In this document: piece by piece, positions 63,168 through 64,000 of the stretch
How positions within the stretch are numbered: the stretch's first letter is position 1
Layout of the letters: each line of letters starts with the position of its first letter
Assembly: GCF_015840715.1 (NCBI RefSeq)
Contig: NZ_CP060397.1
Coordinates: forward strand, 1,942,686 to 2,006,685
Direction of reading: 5' to 3'
Length of the DNA stretch: 64,000 bases
Origin: Synechococcus sp. CBW1004
Lineage (GTDB): Bacteria; Cyanobacteriota; Cyanobacteriia; PCC-6307; Cyanobiaceae
The notes under the pieces: model-generated
Told to the model about the DNA's origin: nothing
Seen by the model: the letters and a program-made list of their open reading frames with translations, nothing else
The model's database searches: none
Program-made: the position numbers and the translations under genes

Positions 63168-64000
63168 TCAGGCCTCCACCAGGCGACCCTTCTGCGGGAA
63201 CAGGCCCGCGGGACGGAACTGCAGGAAGACCACGATGATCGCGAACACCAGAACCTTGGCCATCGAGGTGGTGGCGAAGAAGGTGATCGTTTCGTTCAGA
63301 CCCGCCGGCATCTGGGGCCAGAGCAGCAGCAGGGAGCCCGAGCCGATCACATAGCTCAGGATTCCGATGCCAAGGGCAGCGACCACGGTGCCGAGCAGCT
63401 TGCCCACGCCGCCGAGCACCACCACCATGAAGCAGTCGACGATGTAGTTGCCCCCGAGATTCGGGCCCACCGAGCCGAGCAGGGTGACGGCCACGCCGGC
63501 CACGCCCGCCAGGCCGGAGCCCACCAGAAAGGTGAGCGCATCGACGGTTTCTGTGGGAATGCCCAGGCAGTTGCTCATCGGGCGGTTCTGGGTGACGGCG
63601 CGGATGCGGATGCCCCAGACGCTCTTCTGCAGGAACCAGTTGACCGCCACCAGAGACAGGGCGGTGAGCGCGATGATGAACAGCCGTCCCGTGGGCATGT
63701 TCACCCCCAGCAGATCAATCGAGCCGCGCAGCCACTGGGGGGCGGTGACCTCGATGTTGCGGGCGCTGAACCACGGCTGATCGAGGGCACGGATGCCTCC
63801 CAGGCCCGCTGCCACGGCCACGCCGATCAGGCCTGCCAGGATCCAGCGTCCGACCGCGAGCAGCGGCGTCCAGCGGCGCTGCCACCAGGAGGCAGGCGTG
63901 AAGCGCGGGAACAGCAGGCCGAGGCCCACCGCGAGCAGCAGGCCGATGAAGAAGGCGCCGGAGACGGAGCGGACGAACTGCTGCAGGATCAGGCTGACGC
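63168..64000 (-). CDS. urtB: Urea ABC transporter permease UrtB (partial)
   Basis: The gene runs off the right edge; about 277 codons of its 3' part are present. It is a LivH-like permease: SLILQQFVRSVSGAFFIGLL near the edge, LFIIALTALSLVAVNWFLQK, IRAVTQNRPMSNCLGIPTET, GSVGPNLGGNYIVDCFMVVV and LGGVGKLLGTVVAALG. The binding protein gene urtA should follow outside the window. It precedes urtC by three bases. Confidence 0.93.
   Translation of the reverse strand, partial: VSLILQQFVRSVSGAFFIGLLLAVGLGLLFPRFTPASWWQRRWTPLLAVGRWILAGLIGVAVAAGLGGIRALDQPWFSARNIEVTAPQWLRGSIDLLGVNMPTGRLFIIALTALSLVAVNWFLQKSVWGIRIRAVTQNRPMSNCLGIPTETVDALTFLVGSGLAGVAGVAVTLLGSVGPNLGGNYIVDCFMVVVLGGVGKLLGTVVAALGIGILSYVIGSGSLLLLWPQMPAGLNETITFFATTSMAKVLVFAIIVVFLQFRPAGLFPQKGRLVEA

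Overview
The window looks like a piece of a GC-rich picocyanobacterial chromosome (Cyanobium / freshwater Synechococcus type). The evidence is the urea transporter urtBCDE, a guanidine operon laid out like the Synechocystis sll1077 operon, a group-2 type sigma factor, an HpsJ-like protein and the housekeeping order mazG, speE, speB, gcvT, aspS, pyrG, queE, queC, pabB, pabC, urt. From memory that order is close to the marine Prochlorococcus/Synechococcus backbone. The window can therefore be read as a conserved core interrupted by accessory insertions.

1-8190: right-hand part of an integrated mobile element ending at the 3' end of tRNA-Val(UAC). It carries an ArdA antirestriction protein fused to a cyAbrB-like N-terminal domain, three unrecognised proteins, an 842-residue primase-helicase, a palindromic operator-like site, a cluster of cyanobacterial-type DnaA boxes (a probable replication origin) and a tyrosine recombinase beside the tRNA. 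The layout resembles tRNA-borne replicating integrative elements such as tycheposons. The left end is outside the window.

8238-19524: core genes: DUF2227, mazG, a Tat-exported beta-carbonic anhydrase, arfB, speE, speB, a cNMP-binding protein, a small Cys-rich protein, gcvT, aspS and a sigma factor.

19640-32110: a decaying defence/toxin-antitoxin hotspot. It holds two HicB proteins with a hicA scrap, a MNT/HEPN pair between two degenerate DUF3427 copies, three unknown genes, an EVE-HNH nuclease, a helicase N-terminal fragment, an integron-type integrase with no recognisable attC, an IS5-family element with intact TTAG duplications, three broken copies of a wHTH-HNH-HIT gene, a DUF6883/DUF4926 pair, VapBC, and HigA with a deleted HigB.

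32422-39944: a guanidine-I riboswitch followed by gdmH, hypA, hypB, a GlnT-like glutamine synthetase, a three-gene ABC transporter and a Rieske oxygenase. The likely job is uptake of guanidine (or a substituted guanidine), hydrolysis to urea plus ammonia or amine, and assimilation of the nitrogen. The urea transporter at the right end fits the same nitrogen-scavenging lifestyle.

39901-64000: a TIM-barrel protein, dps, pyrG, VapBC, sulfotransferase, phosphatase-TPR, PEP-CTERM protein and HpsJ. Next come a truncated queE duplicate, a PIN toxin pair, the full queE, a HEPN/MNT pair, ecotin, queC, pabB, an apparently foreign S9 peptidase splitting pabB from pabC, two paralogous secreted proteins, and urtE-D-C-B running off the right edge.
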